Shown: positions 34,714 to 42,943, counted from the first letter of the stretch. The stretch is 64,000 nucleotides of DNA from Streptomyces sennicomposti (GCF_019890635.1 NZ_JAIOAB010000007.1:62001-126000), one strand, 5' to 3'. A program made the numbers and translations. The notes: generated from the letters alone by a model not told the origin.

Positions 34714-36072
34714 GTGTTCTTCATCGACACCATCGAGCTCGAAGGCCTCGGCAACCGCCACTACCTGGCCGGCGGTCCGCGGACGGCCGTCGCGGTGGAC
34801 CCGCCGCGCGACATCGACCAGGTGCTGGCGGCGGCGGCCCGGCGGGGCGTGCGGATCACGCACGTGGTGGAGACCCACCTCCACAACGACTACGTCACCG
34901 GCGGCCTCGAACTGGCCCGGGTGACCGGCGCCGCCTACCTCGTACCGGCCGGGGCACGTGTGGCGTTCGCGCGGGTCCCGGTCGCCGACGGCGACACCGT
35001 CGCCCTCGACGCCGGACTCGAACTGCGCGCGGTCGCCACCCCGGGCCACACCCCGCACCACACCTCCTACGTGCTGCGCGAGCAGGGGCGGCCGGTGGCC
35101 GTGTTCACCGGCGGATCGCTGCTGATCGGCACGGTGGGCCGCCCGGATCTGGTGGAACCGCGGCTGACCGAGCGGCTGGCCCGCGCGCAGTACGCCTCCG
35201 CGCACCGGCTGGCGGCCGAGCTGCCGGACGGGACGACCGTGCTGCCGACGCACGGCTTCGGGAGTTTCTGCTCCTCGGCGCAGGCCGAGGGCGACGCCAC
35301 GACGATCGGGGCGGAGAAGGCCGCGAACGCGGCGTTCACGCAGGACGTGGACGCCTTCGTCGCCGGGCTGCTGGCCGGACTGGACGACACACCCGCCTAC
35401 TACGCGCACATGGGCCCGGCCAACGCCGGCGGTCCCGCCCCCGTGGACCTGACGCCGCCGGCCGTCGCGGACGCCGACGAGATCGCGGTCCGGCTGGCGG
35501 CCGGCGAGTGGGTCGTGGACCTGCGCAACCGGATCGCGTTCGCCGAGGGCCATGTCGCCGGCTCGTTCAACTTCGAGGCGGACGGCAAGATCGCCACGTA
35601 TCTGGCGTGGCTGATCCCGTGGGGCAAGCCGGTGACCCTGCTCGCCGAATCCGCCGAACAACTGGCGTACGCACAGCGGGAGTTGGTACGGGTCGGCATC
35701 GACCGTCCGGCGGCTGCCGCGACCGGTGCGCCCGAGCGGTGGGCGAGCGAGAGCGCGCCGCTCGTCTCCTTCCCGCGCGCCACGTTCGCGGACCTGGCCG
35801 AGCGCGGCACGGACGGCGTCGTCGTCCTGGACGTACGGCGCGACGCCGAGCGGGCCGGCGGGCACATCGCCGGCTCGGTGCACATCCCGGTCCACGAAGT
35901 GCACCGGCGGCTCGGCGAGGTGCCGGCGGGCACCGTGTGGGTGCACTGCGCGGGCGGTATGCGCGCCGCGATCGCCGCGTCCCTGCTCGACGCGGCGGGC
36001 CGTGACGTGGTCGCGGTCGACGACGGCTTCGACGCCGCCGGCGAGGCCGGCCTGACCGTGGTCACCGCCTGA
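34714..36072 (+). CDS. Persulfide dioxygenase-rhodanese fusion (CstB-like)
   Basis: 452 residues from GTG 34714 with GGAAGGGAG eight bases upstream. Residues 1-240 are a metallo-beta-lactamase fold with the non-haem iron site VVETHLHNDYVTG, TPGHTPHHTSY and GDAT-type later ligands. Two rhodanese-like domains follow: the first lacks a Cys in its loop (LLAESAEQ), the second is complete with HCAGGMRA. The enzyme family oxidises glutathione- or CoA-type persulfides to sulfite and moves sulfane sulfur. First gene of the reactive-sulfur operon. Confidence 0.88.
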   Translation: MFFIDTIELEGLGNRHYLAGGPRTAVAVDPPRDIDQVLAAAARRGVRITHVVETHLHNDYVTGGLELARVTGAAYLVPAGARVAFARVPVADGDTVALDAGLELRAVATPGHTPHHTSYVLREQGRPVAVFTGGSLLIGTVGRPDLVEPRLTERLARAQYASAHRLAAELPDGTTVLPTHGFGSFCSSAQAEGDATTIGAEKAANAAFTQDVDAFVAGLLAGLDDTPAYYAHMGPANAGGPAPVDLTPPAVADADEIAVRLAAGEWVVDLRNRIAFAEGHVAGSFNFEADGKIATYLAWLIPWGKPVTLLAESAEQLAYAQRELVRVGIDRPAAAATGAPERWASESAPLVSFPRATFADLAERGTDGVVVLDVRRDAERAGGHIAGSVHIPVHEVHRRLGEVPAGTVWVHCAGGMRAAIAASLLDAAGRDVVAVDDGFDAAGEAGLTVVTA

Positions 36073-36111
36073 GCGGGCCCCGTTCCCGACGGCCCGCCCC
36101 GATGCCTTCGC

Positions 36112-36300
36112 CCTCGGCCGACCGGCCTCCGCCGACCCGCCTCCGCCGAGCGACTTCTGCCGACCGGCTTCTTACGGCCGACCTCCGCCGACCCGCCTCT
36201 GCCGACCGGCTTCCGACGACCGGCCTCTGACGACCGACCTCCGACCTCCGCCGGCCCGTCTCCGACGACCGCTCTGGGCCGACCGGCCTCCGTCCACCTT
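36112..36300. repeat. Degenerate CCGACC-rich short repeats
   Basis: Between the dioxygenase and the exporter, an irregular array of ~12-14-bp units built from GCCGACC, GGCCTCCG and CGACCTCC fills most of the 310-bp gap. No gene seen. Confidence 0.6.
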
Positions 36301-36382
36301 TCCCGACCCCCTCCGACCGACCGGGAGGTTGTGTGATGCTCCCCCTCCACGACGGCCACGACCCTGCTCGCGAGCAGGACGA

Positions 36383-37126
36383 ATGACCGCTCTGATACCC
36401 GCGCTCCTCGCCGGCGCCGTCGTCGGCCTAGCCCTCGGCGGCCTCGGCGGCGGTGGCAGCGTCCTCGCGGTGCCCGCCTTGATCTACCTGCTGGGTTTCA
36501 CCCCGGCGGCCGCGGCCACGGCCAGTCTGCTCATCGTCACCCTGACGTCGGTCACGGCGCTCGTGGGGCACGCCAAGGACGGCCAGGTCGCGTGGCGGAC
36601 GGGTCTGCTGTTCGCCGCGGCGGGCCTCGTACCCGCCCTGCTCGCCGGGGCCGCCGCCGGCCGTGTGCCCCAGCCCGTGCTGACCGTCGCGTTCGCCGTC
36701 GTCGCCGCGATCGCGGCCCTGCGCATGCTGCGGCCCGCGCGCACCGAGGCCACCGGCGCGGTGCGTCCCGGGAAGGCCGGCGCGGCCGGCGCCGGGCTGG
36801 GCGCGGTGACGGGATTCCTGGGGGTGGGCGGCGGCTTCCTCGCCGTCCCGGCCCTGGTGGGCGTACTGAACCTGCCCATGCGCCGGGCCGTCGGCACCAG
36901 CCTGCTGGTCATCACGATCAACTCGCTGGCCGCACTCGGCGCCCGGGCCGGCGCCGGTACGCGGCTGGACTGGGCCGTCGTCGCGCCGTTCACCGCGGCG
37001 GCGATCCTGGGCGCCTGGGACGGGAAGCGGCTGGCGGCGAAGCTCAAGGGCACCGCGCTGCAGCGCCTCTTCGCCTGCGTACTGCTCGCGGTCGCCGCGC
37101 TCATGCTGGCGGACGCGCTCGTCTGA
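36383..37126 (+). CDS. TauE/SafE-family sulfite/anion exporter
   Basis: 247 residues, about eight hydrophobic helices. The two-fold repeat typical of the family is visible: GGLGGGGSVLAVPALIYLLGF near the start and GFLGVGGGFLAVPALVGVLNL in the second half. AGGA lies just before ATG 36383. In sulfide-stress operons this protein exports the sulfite made by persulfide oxidation; the neighbouring genes support that role here. Confidence 0.87.
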   Translation: MTALIPALLAGAVVGLALGGLGGGGSVLAVPALIYLLGFTPAAAATASLLIVTLTSVTALVGHAKDGQVAWRTGLLFAAAGLVPALLAGAAAGRVPQPVLTVAFAVVAAIAALRMLRPARTEATGAVRPGKAGAAGAGLGAVTGFLGVGGGFLAVPALVGVLNLPMRRAVGTSLLVITINSLAALGARAGAGTRLDWAVVAPFTAAAILGAWDGKRLAAKLKGTALQRLFACVLLAVAALMLADALV

Positions 37127-37270
37127 CCGGACAACCGGCACTCCCGCCGCGGTCCCCTCGACCGGCCCCCGACACCGATTCCGATACCGACCAATACTGA
37201 CCGCCACCGCCACCGCCACCGATCCGACACCTCCACCGATCCGACACCGACGCACAAGGACACGCCCCCC

Positions 37271-37849
37271 ATGACCACCACCCCCGTAGCCCTCGCCCCC
37301 GACGAAGCCCGCGCCCGTCTGCACGAGCTGACCGTCATCGACGTCCGCACCCCCGGCGAGTACGCCGGCGGCCACCTCCCCGGCGCCCTCAACGTCCCCC
37401 TCGACCAGCTCGACCGCGCCCTGCCGGGCCTCCGGAGCGCGGCCGAGCGCGGCGGGGTCCTCGTCGTCTGCGCCTCCGGCAACCGCTCCCAGAACGCCTG
37501 CCGCACCCTCGCCGAGCACGGCATACCCGCCGCCACCCTCGTCGGCGGCACCGGCGCCTGGGCCGCTCAGGGCAACGACCTGGAGCGCCCCCAGGACGGC
37601 GCGAAGGCGACCTGGGGCATGGAACGCCAGGTCCGGCTCACCGCGGGCTCGGCCGTCCTGCTCGGCCTGGCGCTCGGGAAGTTCGTCCACCCGGCCTTCC
37701 GGCTGGTGTCCGCGGGCATCGCCGGCGGCCTGGTCTTCTCCGCGGTGACCGACACCTGCGGCATGGCGGCCGTACTGGCGAAGCTCCCCCACAACCGGCC
37801 CCGCCCGGCCGACCTGGAGACGACGCTGGCCCGGCTGGACGACAACTGA
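37271..37849 (+). CDS. Rhodanese-like protein with C-terminal membrane domain (YgaP-like)
   Basis: 192 residues: one rhodanese domain (TVIDVRTPGEYAGGHLPGALN, active-site CASGNRSQ), then a hydrophobic hairpin of the DUF2892/YgaP_TM type (RLTAGSAVLLGLALGKF ... AGIAGGLVFSAVTDTCGMAAVL). It transfers sulfane sulfur at the membrane. Third gene of the sulfur operon. Confidence 0.87.
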   Translation: MTTTPVALAPDEARARLHELTVIDVRTPGEYAGGHLPGALNVPLDQLDRALPGLRSAAERGGVLVVCASGNRSQNACRTLAEHGIPAATLVGGTGAWAAQGNDLERPQDGAKATWGMERQVRLTAGSAVLLGLALGKFVHPAFRLVSAGIAGGLVFSAVTDTCGMAAVLAKLPHNRPRPADLETTLARLDDN

Positions 37850-38022
37850 CGGAAACACCCGGCCGGGAGCCGACAGAAGCACCCGGCCGGATCAGGCAGC
37901 CGCGGCGCCTGCGCGCTGCGGCACGTCCGATACGCGCGGACTGGAACCCCGGTCGCCGGGCAGCCGTACCGGAGACGACGGTCCGGCGCGGAGCCGGGCC
38001 GGTCAGCGAGGGAGGGAGCATC

Positions 38023-38169
38023 GTGGCCGGAGTGCTGGGACGGATCAAGGAGTTCGCGCGGAGCCCGCAGGGGCGGCGCACGATCGAGCAGGTGCGGCGC
38101 ACCGCGAGCGACCCGCGCCGCCGCGCCCAGGCGCAACGCCTCTTCCAGCGGCTGCGCGCCCGCCGCTGA
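38023..38169 (+). CDS. Very small basic protein
   Basis: 48 residues (MAGVLGRIKEFARSPQGRR...), GTG start with GGAGG eight bases upstream, ending in an Arg-rich tail. 13 of the last 25 residues are Arg. Amphipathic-helix pattern, no Cys, no membrane segment. The excellent ribosome binding site and codon use support a real gene. Family not known; nucleic-acid or membrane binding is possible. Confidence 0.6.
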   Translation: MAGVLGRIKEFARSPQGRRTIEQVRRTASDPRRRAQAQRLFQRLRARR

Positions 38170-38277
38170 GCCACCGGCCCGGTCGCCCGCCGCGGCCGGT
38201 CCGGGACACGGGCGGTGGCACGGGCACGGGCACGGCGGTCACGTGTCGTCCGCCGCCGTGGGGGAAACCCGGCGGGC

Positions 38278-38589
38278 ATGACAGCACACGAGCGGCGGCA
38301 GCGGGCGTCCGGACCCGACCGTCAGGTGGTCGAGCGGCTGCTGCCCGTCTGGCTGGCGGAGACGGAACGCCACGATCCGGACGCCGCCCGGCGGGCGCGA
38401 GAGGACTGGGAGAGCGGTGCCCTCGCCGAGGACAGCGCGCAGGACCTGGCCACCTGGGTGACGGCGAGGATCACGGACACCGCCTTCAACGCCGACGAGG
38501 GCCCGTCGGTCGACGGGCCCGTCCGGATCACCCCGTCCGACAAGGAGAGCGTGCACAGATGGCTCGCGTCCCAGGGCCACCACGTGTGA
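38278..38589 (+). CDS. Hypothetical protein
   Basis: 103 residues from ATG 38278; no good ribosome binding site. Acidic, helical, with ERLLPVWLAETERHDPDAARRAREDWESG and a second half containing TDKESVHRWLASQGHH-like sequence. No family recognised. Cytosolic. Confidence 0.55.
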   Translation: MTAHERRQRASGPDRQVVERLLPVWLAETERHDPDAARRAREDWESGALAEDSAQDLATWVTARITDTAFNADEGPSVDGPVRITPSDKESVHRWLASQGHHV

Positions 38590-38658
38590 CCCGAACGCGG
38601 GGCCGCGCCGCCGGGTGACGGTCGCCAAGCGGCCCTGTTCCTCACACCTTGGGCGTTG

Positions 38659-38967
38659 TCACTCCTCACAGCCTTCGATGTCGTCGTCGTATCCGTCCAC
38701 GTTGTCGGGGCGCACGTCGTCGAACCGCCACAGCACCAAGCCGTCGGCGCCCCTCCCGCCGGGGTGAGGCGGGCGGTGAAGCGGCTGCCGGCCGGGACGG
38801 CGAACCGGTCCCTCGCGGTCACCGCAGGCCACCTCCCACTCGCCGCGCGCCCCGTCCGCCGCGCAGGCGCCGGTCGGCGCCACGGCGGAGGCGACCAGGG
38901 CGACGGCGCGTCCTCGGCGTGCGCGGATACGGACCGTGCGGCTGCGGTGGTGCGCCGGGCTCTTCAC
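38659..38967 (-). CDS. Small putative lipoprotein, possibly frameshifted
   Basis: GTG 38967 overlaps the stop of the upstream gene as GTGA, so it is a coupled gene. The start VKSPAHHRSR, a hydrophobic run and PTGAC form a lipoprotein signal; EWEVACGDREG follows. The next ~20 residues (PVRRPGRQPLHRPPHPGGRG) look like wrong-frame sequence, while another frame there reads TARDRFAVPAGSRFTARLTP. Past that the original frame is sensible again (DGLVLWRFDDVRPDNVDG). Two compensating indels, or sequence errors, are suspected. Confidence 0.45.
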   Translation of the reverse strand: MKSPAHHRSRTVRIRARRGRAVALVASAVAPTGACAADGARGEWEVACGDREGPVRRPGRQPLHRPPHPGGRGADGLVLWRFDDVRPDNVDGYDDDIEGCEE

Positions 38968-39236
38968 CGGTGCTGAGCCGTCAGGAGCCAGGTCACGTCC
39001 ACGAAGGCGATGGCGCCCCAGATCGAACACAGGACCGGGACCGCGGCCGGCGCCAGGGCCGTGGCGAGGGCGCCCAAGCCGATCGTGCCCAGGACCACCC
39101 GCGCGCCGCGCCGGGCGGCCAGCGCGGTGCGCAGGGGGCCCGGCTCGGCCAGGCGGTCCGCCAGGTACGCGTCGAACGCCTCGGCGACCTGGTCGTCTAT
39201 CTCGTCCCGCAGTCGTGCGTCCAGTGAGTCGGACAC
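38964..39236 (-). CDS. Small membrane protein
   Basis: 90 residues; GGAGG upstream of GTG 39236. An acidic start (SLDARLRDEIDDQVAEAFDAYLADRL) is followed by two hydrophobic segments (VVLGTIGLGALATALAPAAV and LCSIWGAIAFVDVTWLL). Translationally coupled to the putative lipoprotein downstream, so the pair probably works at the membrane. Family not recognised. Confidence 0.6.
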   Translation of the reverse strand: MSDSLDARLRDEIDDQVAEAFDAYLADRLAEPGPLRTALAARRGARVVLGTIGLGALATALAPAAVPVLCSIWGAIAFVDVTWLLTAQHR

Positions 39237-39333
39237 GGCCGCCCCCTCCAGTCCGAAGAATGTCGAAGCGGTACGCGCCGCCCCCGCCATACCCAGGGCG
39301 TGCGCACCTTCCCGGGTCTCACCCTAGCCGCTA

Positions 39334-39346
39334 CAGAGAAGCTCTG
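39334..39346. promoter_or_regulatory. Operator-like repeat 1 of the ArsR-type gene
   Basis: CAGAG-AAG-CTCTG is a perfect short inverted repeat. A related half site TTCTCTGC follows at 39353-39360. Confidence 0.5.
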
Positions 39347-39368
39347 CAAAAATTCTCTGCGATCCGTT

Positions 39369-39383
39369 GCAGAGAGTCTCTGC
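39369..39383. promoter_or_regulatory. Operator-like palindrome 2 of the ArsR-type gene
   Basis: GCAGAGA-G-TCTCTGC, perfect arms of seven bases, 15 bp before the ATG. It shares the CAGAG/CTCTG core with repeat 1, so one regulator, most simply the adjacent gene product, should bind both. Confidence 0.65.
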
Positions 39384-39398
39384 AGTACGCTGAGGGGC

Positions 39399-40022
39399 AT
39401 GGCTGAGCGTCCCGAGACACGAGTGCTGACCGGCCAGGATCTCAAGGCCTTCCACAAGGCGCTGTCCCATCCGGTACGCCGCGACATCCTGAGCTACCTC
39501 GGCGAGCACGGCGAGGCCAACTCCACCAGCGTCGCCAAGGCCCTCGGCGAGAGCACCGGCACGACCAGCTACCACCTGCGCAAACTCGCCGATCTCCAGC
39601 TGATCGCCGAGATCGAGGAGCGCTCCAACGGCCGGGAACGCTGGTGGAGATCGCTCATGACGGACATCTTCACGCCACCAGGGCTGGAGATGACGGCCGA
39701 CGAACGCGAGGCAGCGCTGAAGATCGGCGCGCTGAAGATGACCCACGACCTGAACCTGGTCGTCAAGGCCTACGCCGGGTACGACACTTCGGCAGGCTGG
39801 CACCACATCCAGCGCGCCGCCCTGTGGCTGACGAAGGAGCAGGCGGCCGAGTTCGCCGAGGAGTACCGGGCCCTGCTGCACAGGTACGTGACCGACCCGG
39901 GCGAACGCCCCGCCGGGGCACGCCGTATGGCGGTGCGTCTGGTGGTGCTGCCGGACGACGGGACGGTGTGCCCCCTGTCCCAGGACGAGGCGGCTGGGCG
40001 GGAGGGCGACGACCCGCGCTGA
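39399..40022 (+). CDS. ArsR-like winged-helix regulator
   Basis: 207 residues from ATG 39399. The winged helix is ALSHPVRRDILSYLGEHGEANSTSVAKALGESTGTTSYHLRKL. A C-terminal ~110-residue helical domain follows (LNLVVKAYAGYDTSAGWHHIQ, LTKEQAAEFAEEYRALLHRY), as in actinobacterial regulators that sense small molecules rather than metals; no Cys metal site is seen. GAGGGG nearly touches the start codon, so translation may be leaderless-like. Probably autoregulated through the palindromes upstream. Confidence 0.85.
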   Translation: MAERPETRVLTGQDLKAFHKALSHPVRRDILSYLGEHGEANSTSVAKALGESTGTTSYHLRKLADLQLIAEIEERSNGRERWWRSLMTDIFTPPGLEMTADEREAALKIGALKMTHDLNLVVKAYAGYDTSAGWHHIQRAALWLTKEQAAEFAEEYRALLHRYVTDPGERPAGARRMAVRLVVLPDDGTVCPLSQDEAAGREGDDPR

Positions 40023-40049
40023 CCGGCGTACCGGCCGCGCGGCGCGCGC

Positions 40050-40943
40050 TCAGAGTGCGCGCCGGTCGCCGAAGTGTCGTGCCACCGTCACCGGGCAGGT
40101 CGCGTGGTGCAGGACCGCCTGGCTGACCGAGCCGAGGAGCAGGCCCGCGAAGCCGCCGTGCCCCCGGGCCCCGAGGACGAGCAGTCCGGCCCGTCCGCTC
40201 GCCTCGATCAGCGCCTCGCGGGCGTCGCCCTTGACCAGGACGTGGTCGACGGGCACCTGGGGATACTGCTCCTGCCGGCCGGCGAGGGCTTCGGCCAGCA
40301 GGCGCCGCTCGCGGTCCGCGAGCGCGGCCGGGTCCGGCTGGTGGGGGGCCGACGGTCCCGGCGGCGGTGTCACCGGCACGCTCCACGGCGTCCACGCGTG
40401 CAGGGCCACGATGCCGGTCTTGCGCAGCGCGGCCTCGGCGAAGGCGAAGTCGACGGCCGGTTCGCCGGCCGGGGAGCCGTCGACGCCGAGGAGGACCGGG
40501 CCGGCCAGGGCCGGGCGGTCGCGTACGACCAGGACGGGGCAGTGCGCGTGCCCGGCCAGCTGTACCGCCGTCGAGCCCAGCAGCAGTCCCATGAAGCCGC
40601 CCGTCCCCCGGCTGCCGACCACCACCAGCGCGGCGCCGTGCGACTCCGCCTCCAGCACGGGCAGCGGCCCGCCGGCCAGCACCGCGCAGCGGATCTCGAG
40701 GTCGGGGGCCACGGAGCGGGCGTGTTCCGCGGCCTCGGTGACCAGCCGGCCGGCCTCCTCCCGCAGCGCGTCCACGGCCTGCCCCATCGGCCACGGCCCG
40801 AGCGGCACGTGCACGATGGGCCACAGGAACGCGTGCACCACCTTCAGACCGCGTCCCCGGAGCCGGGCCTCGCGCGCCGCGACGGCGACGGCCTCCAGGC
40901 TCGACGGCGAGCCGTCGACTCCCACTACCACGGGCATGTTCAT
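40050..40943 (-). CDS. Universal stress protein, tandem two-domain
   Basis: 297 residues with two UspA domains. Each begins with a VGVDGS motif (PVVVGVDGSPSS; PVLLGVDGSPAG) and ends with the G-2x-G-9x-G(S/T) ATP-binding signature: VGSRGTGGFMGLLLGSTA and GARGHGGFAGLLLGSVS. This is the ATP-binding class of the Rv2623 type, linked to growth arrest and hypoxia survival. It lies downstream of the nitroreductase gene on the same strand and probably shares its transcript and palindrome-controlled promoter. ATG 40943 is preceded by GGAGAG. Confidence 0.9.
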   Translation of the reverse strand: MNMPVVVGVDGSPSSLEAVAVAAREARLRGRGLKVVHAFLWPIVHVPLGPWPMGQAVDALREEAGRLVTEAAEHARSVAPDLEIRCAVLAGGPLPVLEAESHGAALVVVGSRGTGGFMGLLLGSTAVQLAGHAHCPVLVVRDRPALAGPVLLGVDGSPAGEPAVDFAFAEAALRKTGIVALHAWTPWSVPVTPPPGPSAPHQPDPAALADRERRLLAEALAGRQEQYPQVPVDHVLVKGDAREALIEASGRAGLLVLGARGHGGFAGLLLGSVSQAVLHHATCPVTVARHFGDRRAL

Positions 40944-41020
40944 GGCACTCTCTCCGTCGTTCGGCATGTGTCGCCCGGCGTGTTGTCCCGCAGGGCCGTC
41001 GGCGGTCAGTCCGCCGGCGG

Positions 41021-42031
41021 TCAGTCCGCCGGTGCGTCCGGCTCGACATCGAGGACGTCCGCGACGGGCCGGCGGGGCGTCGCGGGGCCGGGCGGTCCGT
41101 AGCCGAGGCGCAGCACCATCTGGACCTGGCCCCGGCCCGTGACGGGATCGCGGGCCAGCGGACGCAGCTCCGGGCTCTCCAGCGGGTGCGAGGTCAGGGA
41201 GGTGGCGAGTCCGGCCGCGGTGGCCTCCAGCATGACGCGCTCCAGCGCCTGGCCGGCGACCAGCCAGTCGGCGGGGGTGTCGCCGCGTGTGCTGAGCACG
41301 GCCAGCCGGGGACTCTCCTCGAAGTCGGCGCCGTCGCGGCCGGGCACCCGCCGGCGCCCGGCGAAGTCCCGCAGCAGGGCCTTGCCGCCGCGCCGGGTCG
41401 GGCCGAAGGCGTACTCCGGCACGCCGTCCACGGCGTTCTCCGCCTCCGGGCCGAGCCGGGTCCAGCGCGTCAGGTCCTCGAAGGCGGACTCGTCCAGCTC
41501 GTCCCGGCTCTCCGCGTCCTGGACGAGCGCGCGCAGCGCGTCGATGTGCCACGGGCCCGGGAACAGCAGTTCGGCGCCCTCCGACTCGGCCGCCGCCCGC
41601 AGCACGGCCCGGATCTCCTCCGGCACCTCCCGGTCCTCGAAGGGGTGGCGGCTGGTGTGCCGCCGGGCCAGGAACGGATACAGCCGGCGCAGCTCGGCGT
41701 CCGGCGCCGCTCCGGGCCGGTCGCCCAGGGCCGCCTCGGCCAGCAGCAGCGGGTCCGCCGGGTCGGGCAGCAGGCGCGTCGCGGCGGTGAGGTCCGCGTG
41801 CGCGGCGGCGACCCGCAGGTTGAACAGGGCCGCGCCGCAGCCGATGTGCAGGGCCCGGTTCCCCGGGTCGGTGCGGCGCATGGCGCGCTCCGGGTCGGCG
41901 TACAGGCGCAGGACGCGCGGGCCGGTCAGGTAGCGGAACCGCCAGGGCTGCGCGTTGTGCATCGAGGGGGCGGTGGTGGCGTCGGCGACCAGCGCGGTCA
42001 CCGTCCCCACGTCGAGCTGTCGTGTCGGCAT
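41021..42031 (-). CDS. Acg-family nitroreductase-like FMN protein
   Basis: 336 residues; GAGGAGG before ATG 42031. Two half-domains of the nitroreductase fold: DATTAPSMHNAQPWRFRY near the N-terminus, RRLYPFLARRHTSRHPFEDREVP in the middle and the C-terminal half with LERVMLEATAAGLATSLTSHPLESPELR. This is the Acg (Rv2032) group, in which the active site is lidded and flavin may be stored rather than used; enzyme activity is therefore uncertain. Homologues are strongly induced by hypoxia in mycobacteria. The divergent gene is an Rv1733c-like protein of the same regulon type. Confidence 0.88.
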   Translation of the reverse strand: MPTRQLDVGTVTALVADATTAPSMHNAQPWRFRYLTGPRVLRLYADPERAMRRTDPGNRALHIGCGAALFNLRVAAAHADLTAATRLLPDPADPLLLAEAALGDRPGAAPDAELRRLYPFLARRHTSRHPFEDREVPEEIRAVLRAAAESEGAELLFPGPWHIDALRALVQDAESRDELDESAFEDLTRWTRLGPEAENAVDGVPEYAFGPTRRGGKALLRDFAGRRRVPGRDGADFEESPRLAVLSTRGDTPADWLVAGQALERVMLEATAAGLATSLTSHPLESPELRPLARDPVTGRGQVQMVLRLGYGPPGPATPRRPVADVLDVEPDAPAD

Positions 42032-42139
42032 CGAAGCCTCCTCGGCCGACAGCCGCGCCGGCTGCCGTCAGTCCGCCTCTGTACGTCCCAGTGAACGCGA
42101 TGCCACGGCCGCGCGCATGAGCCGACCGGCCCGCGGCTG

Positions 42140-42153
42140 GGGCCCAGTGGCCC
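42140..42153. promoter_or_regulatory. Candidate DevR/OsdR box A
   Basis: GGGCC-CAGT-GGCCC, with the arm length and 4-base spacer of the mycobacterial DosR box (GGGAC-N4-GTCCC). It is 109 bp upstream of the nitroreductase start. Confidence 0.45.
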
Positions 42154-42157
42154 GGGG

Positions 42158-42171
42158 CGGCCCACAGTCCC
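42158..42171. promoter_or_regulatory. Candidate DevR/OsdR box B
   Basis: CGGCC-CACA-GTCCC, one mismatch from symmetry, 18 bp from box A centre to centre. Confidence 0.35.
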
Positions 42172-42221
42172 CGGACCGGCAGGGCGGACGGGCGGACGGG
42201 CCCTTGGGGCGGGGGCCGGGG

Positions 42222-42235
42222 GCGCCTGACGGCCC
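42222..42235. promoter_or_regulatory. Candidate DevR/OsdR box C
   Basis: GCGCC-TGAC-GGCCC, 22 bp from box D centre to centre, on the side of the Rv1733c-like gene. Confidence 0.35.
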
Positions 42236-42243
42236 TGCGGGCG

Positions 42244-42257
42244 GGGCCGACCGGCCC
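42244..42257. promoter_or_regulatory. Candidate DevR/OsdR box D
   Basis: GGGCC-GACC-GGCCC, perfect arms, 72 bp before the Rv1733c-like start. Its core GACCGGCCCAT recurs in the box at 46425. Confidence 0.45.
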
Positions 42258-42328
42258 ATGGGGTTCCGCCGCCGCCCCTGTCACCGTCGGAAGGGAGGGG
42301 GCGGAGGGGGCGAAGGAGGTGAGGACCG

Positions 42329-42943
42329 ATGAGCGCCGAGCGGAACGACCGGGGGCGGAGCGCCGGGCGCGAGGGGACCACGGGGCGGCGGTGGCTGTGG
42401 CGGTGGCGGCGCAGTCCGCTGCGCCGCCCCGAGGATCTCGCCGAGGCGTGGATCGTGCTGGTGACGTGGGTGCTGATGCTGGTCGGCGGCGCGCTCGTCT
42501 GGACGGTGACGGCACGGGCGGCGGACCAGGAGTTCGCCCGGCAGCGCGCCGACCGGCACGCCGCCGAGGCCGTCCTGCTCACCGACGCCCCCGTGAGCAC
42601 GACGACCGCGGGCGACGGCTCCCGTACGTCGGCCCGGGTCCGCTGGACCGCACCGGACGGCACGGACCGCGCCGCGCGCACCCTCGTGCCGGGCGGTCTG
42701 CCCGCCGGGGCGACGGTCACGGTGTGGCAGGACGGCCGGGGCGTCCTCGCCACCGAGCCGCCCGGGCCGGCCACGGCGCGGGCCGAGGCCGGCCTCTACG
42801 GCGGTGCGGCCGCCCTGTCCTTCGCCGGCCTGGCCTACGGCACGGCGGCCCTCGCCCGGTGGCGGCTCGACAGGCGCCGCTGCGAGCAGTGGGGCCGGGA
42901 GTGGGACCTGGTCGGCCCGAAGTGGGACCAGAAGACCGGCTGA
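42329..42943 (+). CDS. Rv1733c-like membrane protein
   Basis: 204 residues, GGAGG before ATG 42329. Basic N-terminus, one helix at ~45-70 (AEAWIVLVTWVLMLVGGALVW), a ~90-residue extracytoplasmic part (TSARVRWTAPDGTDRAARTLVPGG) and a second helix near the end (LYGGAAALSFAGLAYGTAAL). This is the layout of the mycobacterial dormancy-regulon protein Rv1733c. Function unknown. First gene of an operon with a universal stress protein and a CBS-BON protein. Confidence 0.8.
   Translation: MSAERNDRGRSAGREGTTGRRWLWRWRRSPLRRPEDLAEAWIVLVTWVLMLVGGALVWTVTARAADQEFARQRADRHAAEAVLLTDAPVSTTTAGDGSRTSARVRWTAPDGTDRAARTLVPGGLPAGATVTVWQDGRGVLATEPPGPATARAEAGLYGGAAALSFAGLAYGTAALARWRLDRRRCEQWGREWDLVGPKWDQKTG

Noticed and set aside
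38656..38976. Plus-strand frame opposite the small lipoprotein
   Set aside because: The minus strand has a GTGA-coupled start and a lipoprotein signal; the plus frame has neither.
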